Below, one piece after another: positions 62,301-64,000 of a stretch of 64,000 nt of DNA (the first letter of the stretch is position 1; each line of letters opens with the position of its first letter). Source of the stretch: Hydractinia symbiolongicarpus (Eukaryota > Cnidaria > Hydrozoa > Anthoathecata > Hydractiniidae). The notes under the pieces are model-generated. The model was not told the DNA's origin, made no database searches, and saw only the letters and a list, made by a program, of their open reading frames with translations. The stretch is taken from the NCBI RefSeq assembly GCF_029227915.1, contig NC_079885.1, positions 20,533,001 through 20,597,000 of the forward strand, given 5' to 3'. Position numbers and translations under genes: made by a program.

Positions 62301-63568
62301 CTTGCTTGAATTGCCAAAAATACTGCAATTTTAATGGCTATTTTAGGAATCCTTGTTTTTTTGGGTTTTTTTGATAAGGTATTATTATAGTTCATAATTT
62401 TTCATTTTCTGTACGTAGCAAATGTGTTATTTTCGTTGTTGCTGTCGTCATCGTTATTGTTGTCGTTGTTGTTGTTGTTTTTGTTCTCGCTATCGTCGTC
62501 GTCGTCGTCGTTATTTTCGTCGTAGGCATTGTTAGTGTTGTCGCTGTCATTGTTGTTGTTACCGTCGTCGTTATTATTGTCGTCGTTGTCATTGTTGTCG
62601 TTTACAATGTTGACGTAGATGTTGTCTAATATTGTGTTGATTTATTTTATAGCTCACCTACGAGTAGATATATGATGTATATTTACATGAAACCTTGGAC
62701 CAGAATGTCCCCATATTTAGTTGGCCTCGTTCTTGGTTACATCCTCAGGAATAAACATGTTGTTGCAAAGATAAAGAATGTAAGTAAAACAGGTGTTTAA
62801 CAGCTGATCTGTAACCTTTAAAAACTCATCTTTGCGATTTATATCATTAAGGTTCATCGTCCGTAAAAGAATTAACACTTATACAAATAAATTTACGCAG
62901 TGAGAAGGAAACCATGGGATTCAAAACTATTTATTTAACGTAGAGGAAAGAGGGATGTGTGTATTTTTTTGGAAGATTCAGAATTTAAATGAAATTCATG
63001 ACAACTTATCTTTTTTTAAGGTTTTCTATTCTATTGGTTGGCTTCTTGCAATCGCGTTTGGTCTGTTGGTTGTGTATGGTCCTTATACCGCCACTGTTTA
63101 TCAATGGAAGGAAGTAGATCATATCATCTATGGTGTCATGTTCAGATTTGTGTGGGCACTTGCACTTTCTTGGGTGGTATATGCATGCCATAATGGATAT
63201 GGAAGTGTGTTTTCTACTCTTAAATGTTTTTCAACATGAAACCTGTCATTTTATTGTTTACTTTGTAATTTTTCCCAATGTTTTACGAGTTACTACCAAC
63301 CTTGTTACCAGGACCTTTTCGGCGCGTTTGGATATCAACAAAGCAAACCAAATTTTCCTGGGAACAAGGTTAGAGTTAGTAGCACTGTAATCCATTGTAG
63401 TGAGCACAAATTGAACTGATTTTAGGCCTGGTAAATGATTTGATGAGTTGGAGAGCGTTCATCCCGCTTAGTCGGTTGACATACGCGACATATTTGATCC
63501 ATCCAATGGTAATCTACCTTTTTTACTTCACCACGCAAGTTGGAATTGTGATGACTGATATTAGCTTG
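47669..63568 (+). CDS. nrf-6-like: NRF-6-like membrane acyltransferase, gene 2 (last exon off window)
   Basis: Fourteen exons give 673 codons: 47669-47936, 48653-48792, 57611-57689, 57824-57947, 58502-58701, 58963-59133, 59623-59716, 60033-60125, 60784-60958, 61223-61302, 62138-62278, 62653-62779, 63021-63204, 63426-63568. Each matches an exon of NRF gene 1 in position and phase; the final exon of about 37 codons should lie right of the window. The protein has a signal peptide (MKISASIIFLYLFGSAVAF), the Cys-containing NRF domain (RWFGSYKECM, MCVPETC, DSACYD), an acidic loop, and the acyltransferase core from VNGIRTLSIMWVILGH. It is a diverged tandem paralogue of gene 1. Intron 2 is 8.8 kb because three transposons landed in it, yet the exon chain remains intact. 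Confidence 0.9.
49348..49628 (+). pseudogene. Harbinger transposase remnant, core deleted
   Basis: An ATG at 49348 opens a short basic, Leu/Arg-rich ORF (KKVLLLLLLRRRRRSLERRA, then FWSYNDV) like the N-terminus of Harbinger transposases; it stops at about 49503. Directly after it another frame has MRNTITDYVNS...VSWQYDYIRR, like the extreme C-terminus. The DDE catalytic core between them is gone, so an internal deletion fused the two ends. Confidence 0.65.
49714..50870 (-). CDS. MADF-BESS protein of the Harbinger element
   Basis: This is the accessory DNA-binding protein that PIF/Harbinger elements carry beside the transposase. Exon 50564 to about 50870 ends at a GTAAGTG donor and joins in phase to 49714-50447. 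The joined MADF (Myb/SANT-like) domain runs from LSFEEEEKLAFRVKDYPCLF through AWEEVAN and SFEKLRKRYNKKK to YLSWLDNFI. An acidic, Ser/Gln-rich and then basic linker (KKRGRPANG) follows, then a BESS-like C-terminal helix pair (SLAADLRKLSEREYILVKHEIQ). The true start is unclear: no good ATG opens the first exon. The ORF is otherwise intact although the transposase is broken. Confidence 0.75.
51658..51803 (-). repeat. 3' LTR of the BEL/Pao element
   Basis: 146 bp, matching 57392-57538 except one A fewer in a homopolymer. It follows the polypurine tract on the minus strand. Confidence 0.9.
51887..56839 (-). CDS. BEL/Pao polyprotein (gag C-part, protease, RT, RNase H, integrase; 1,650 aa)
   Basis: A single uninterrupted ORF holds, in order: a DUF1759 gag-like region (from RLPKIELSKFNGNPLNW), zinc knuckles (CFLCLQHGHISKNC, about 245-275), an aspartic protease (DSGSQRTYV, about 334), reverse transcriptase (VRPVFDGSC, LVADIQQAFLNIEI and YVDDL, about 610-830), a Pao/RNase H region, an integrase zinc-binding region, and a DDE integrase core (VGFDYASPL, VVHDNFKTF, WWGGFYERIVRSMK) with a C-terminal domain. 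All hallmark residues are in place, so the enzyme part looks functional. The ATG at 56839 overlaps the stop of the preceding small ORF as ATGA. Confidence 0.92.
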   Translation of the reverse strand: MRLPKIELSKFNGNPLNWPSFWDHFNSAINDNDSLNAIDKFNYLKRYVEGTALSTLSGLELTNSNYENAIELLRNRFGNEQVLINAHMEALLKIESVRSMDNTQQLRKLYNDVENCIRNLKNLKYNSEMLSLLIPVLNERIPNELRMIISRNFGEEKWSVEKMLFFINNELQARERCTVTAKGKGQTPSENYKRGGISTADCLLTLDRKKCVFCHDSHSPSRCSKVTNVQTRSQIMKKEGRCFLCLQHGHISKNCCSNYICNRCGRRHHISLCMKEKRAERKDKDNNGSEENPSNETNANHISQENKGILLQTAKAFVSKERESRNIQTRFMFDSGSQRTYVTNELKEKLNLETIRKEKLIINTFGHSNSQSRELPVVKLYVKTADRSSTVPIEAIAVPNICAPLSNQNAKYYADNYEHLKRLKLAGFSNGETRLNVHVLIDLDHYYSFITGEVVRDPRGGPIAINSKLGWILSGGEQSKANESSCMEVHACRVDTENTILRDELNKFWQIESIGDGENENVLSSFKQTLEFNGERYVTELPFRPDHDKLSDNFAVSKQRLDSLVNKRSRNEPDLAVQYNDVFADYESKQIIEKVPESEIACENAHYLPHHPVVRQDKSTTKVRPVFDGSCAVHKPSLNDILYSGPNLLAKVFDILLRFRTNYVALVADIQQAFLNIEIAEKDRNYLRFLWKENPTENDSKLIIYRFLRVVFGLTCSPFLLNGTIQHHLETYEIICPEITDVLKDDLYVDDLTTGTDTVTEGKKLYEISKQIMKEGGFNLRKWATNNNELQTFIDKIENVNSEPNSDKTVNPKVLGIEWDIDRDILVYRFDELLKRAKELFPTKRNILRISASFYDPLGLIAPITTKVKVLFQKCCQHKSDWDDPLQGELLKQWRDILNDFANVQTFEIPRYLFCEPRHEIQSIELHGFCDSSTIAYAAVIYAKIRTNLGVSVSLVTAKTKVAPLKPHSVPRLELLGCALLAKLMSYVLNAINGRLKVDRFFGWSDSEVALCWLKGKLKQWKPWVENRVVYVRSVIPSESWFHVSTIHNPSDIPTRPDKIGDFNSNLWLNGPEFLSDSSFVPPEFHVNKHSFDVLSEEKKSHVTTNISHSTHHCHSQLHDIIDETKFSSLKKLITTIGYVYRFANKLLNRIRKRDLSVCNDRELSTQEYKSAFDILITNNQRKLRNNQNYFNKLSSALKLFEDEKGDLRVKGRFGENKKLSYDERYPLILSSDSHFTKLLVEDAHEKTFHQGVEATLNMLRMKFWIPKGRRTIKSILRQCIVCRRYQGKPIKSPPTPDLPEYRYCASRAFEHVGFDYASPLYIRTENRNTTKVYVLILTCATTRAVHFELSPDLKTPAFIRAFKRFQSRRGTPATVVHDNFKTFKSNHVKRFMRHESIETNPILPKSPWWGGFYERIVRSMKTALRKTIGKALLTFEELETVLCQVEASINSRPLTYQSEDDLGQTITPLHLIYGSNIVGAECVPMNDTDQCSKRLLYVQRVLDDQWRRFYRTYLNELRQHHFYRKDGRETPDLKLNDVVVVKDDNQLPRSRWPLGKVTELIYGKNGFIRGAKIRVNTKKGLVSTITRPIQKLIPLEIANETENEVEKVEKSELEKPAEDTLNEDEQQRRPTRKAAVEGQLMRKLREEYL
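56836..57141 (-). CDS. Short N-terminal gag ORF of the BEL/Pao element (101 aa)
   Basis: It starts at the ATG at 57141 and encodes a basic N-terminus then a helical, charged region (TLRERIDVIVKDFSEEKRA). It stops at 56836-56838, overlapping the polyprotein ATG by ATGA. In the last 40 or so bases the polyprotein frame, read upstream of its ATG, resembles the usual linker better than this frame does. So the two were probably one protein, now out of phase by one base, or are joined by -1 frameshifting. Confidence 0.7.
   Translation of the reverse strand: MSTATTRKSARRKGLRSIASTLRERIDVIVKDFSEEKRAEIISLQTTLIDTVKQLKELDEELYGVLSAEEIETDVMEATEFYLLVNMFQPQNRHGLLKRNR
57392..57538 (-). repeat. 5' LTR of the BEL/Pao element
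   Basis: 147 bp; the primer-binding-type sequence follows it on the minus strand. Confidence 0.9.
59158..59588. repeat. GTT/GTC trinucleotide microsatellite, about 430 bp
   Basis: Long runs of GTTGTT with interspersed GTC and GTA triplets in an intron of NRF gene 2, starting 24 bases after the donor at 59134 and ending about 30 bases before the next exon. Higher-order repeats of about 80-120 bp (GTCGTCGCTGTTGTCATCG) are visible. Frames stay open on both strands (poly-Val, poly-Asn) as an artefact. Confidence 0.95.
60205..60300 (+). repeat. tRNA-derived SINE head
   Basis: GTGGTCCAGTGGTTATGAAG (A-box-like) and GTGTTTCGATTCACAGCG (B-box-like) are spaced as in a tRNA promoter. It does not fold as a functional tRNA by eye and its body differs from the repeats at 3573 and 31265, so I call it a separate or older SINE. 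Confidence 0.45.
62431..62612. repeat. GTT/GTC/ATT trinucleotide microsatellite
   Basis: Imperfect GTCGTC, GTTGTT and ATTGTT triplets in the NRF gene 2 intron between 62278 and 62653. Confidence 0.9.
63297..63375. repeat. Short foldback repeat
   Basis: CCAACCTTGTTACCAGGA on the left and TCCTGGGAACAAGGTTAG on the right are inverted copies in an intron of NRF gene 2. The right half resembles GGGAACAAGGTTGG at 8151-8165. Confidence 0.6.
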
Positions 63569-63623
63569 GTAAGTGAAAACATACAAGAAATAACTAGAAT
63601 TCAAAATATTGTGGAACGTAAAA

Positions 63624-63989
63624 GACGGATTAACACCGGGGGCGCTTATTGAAAAATTTCATCTTGACAGGGGGCGCTTATTTGGCAGGGGGAGTTAATT
63701 CAGCAGGGGCGCCTATTAATTACTTTTAGAAGAGCAAAGTTCTCGTTTATTCGTCTATTGCAAGAAATTCAGGAGCAGCATCAATAACACCACTTTTATC
63801 GATTTTTAACGGCTTGATGTCTTTTTCAGCTAAAATTGATAGTTGCCTTGCAAGGCTGATATTCAATGGATTATTTATCTTAGTGCCGATTTCGAGGGGA
63901 AAGGCGGGGCTAATTAGAGGAGGGGCACTTATTTACAAATTTTTTCTAACCCCGGGTCGCTGATTCGGCACGGGGCGCTTAATCCGTCA
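63624..63989. repeat. Candidate MITE with GACGGATTAA ends
   Basis: GACGGATTAACACCGGGGGC on the left is mirrored by GCGCTTAATCCGTC on the right. Inside are several direct copies of GGGGCGCTTATT-type motifs. It lies in the last visible intron of NRF gene 2. Confidence 0.5.
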
Positions 63990-64000
63990 TTTATGGTAAG

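Overview
The window is animal nuclear DNA. It is AT-rich, its genes are split into many short exons with GT..AG introns, and a large share of it is transposable elements. The element mix (RTE-type LINE, BEL/Pao, a hAT-like element with TTF and DUF4371 domains, PIF/Harbinger, many short inverted-repeat elements) and the gene set (mcm4, a Mextli-like gene, NRF-6-like acyltransferases) suggest an invertebrate. A cnidarian is my best guess, but the sequence alone does not prove it. All gene models were joined by hand from splice signals and reading phase.

Left third (1-21 kb), minus strand. The 5' half of mcm4 (123-6793) runs off the left edge; its first intron is 4.3 kb and full of SINE and MITE copies. 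Next come a 1.1 kb palindromic element with an internal minisatellite (6997-8120), a two-exon gene for an unrecognised 184-aa helical protein (9144-10074), and a plus-strand ORF for a small secreted protein with eight cysteines (12381-12632). An 11-exon gene (16053-21000) follows, with a MIF4G-like N-terminus, a KH-like domain with GYEG, and a C-terminal YxxxxLL eIF4E-binding motif: a Mextli-type translation factor. One more downstream exon (14953-15782) may belong to it.

Middle (21.8-47 kb). A 5'-truncated RTE LINE with two Trp-to-stop changes lies between the Mextli-like gene and a complete plus-strand NRF-6-like gene of 719 codons (25675-34755). A tandem duplication with unit 32612-36571 follows. 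Its second copy (36572-45877) carries the last four exons of the NRF gene, almost unchanged, and is broken by a 5.0 kb hAT-like transposon (40791-45792) whose transposase has an OTU-like N-terminal domain.

Right third (47.6-64 kb). A second NRF-6-like gene (47669 to beyond the right edge) keeps the exon layout of the first. Its 8.8 kb second intron holds a TTAA-flanked element, a PIF/Harbinger element nested in it, and a nearly intact BEL/Pao retrotransposon. Another intron holds a long GTT/GTC microsatellite. The two NRF genes share an 80-bp identical block across one splice site, which suggests gene conversion.
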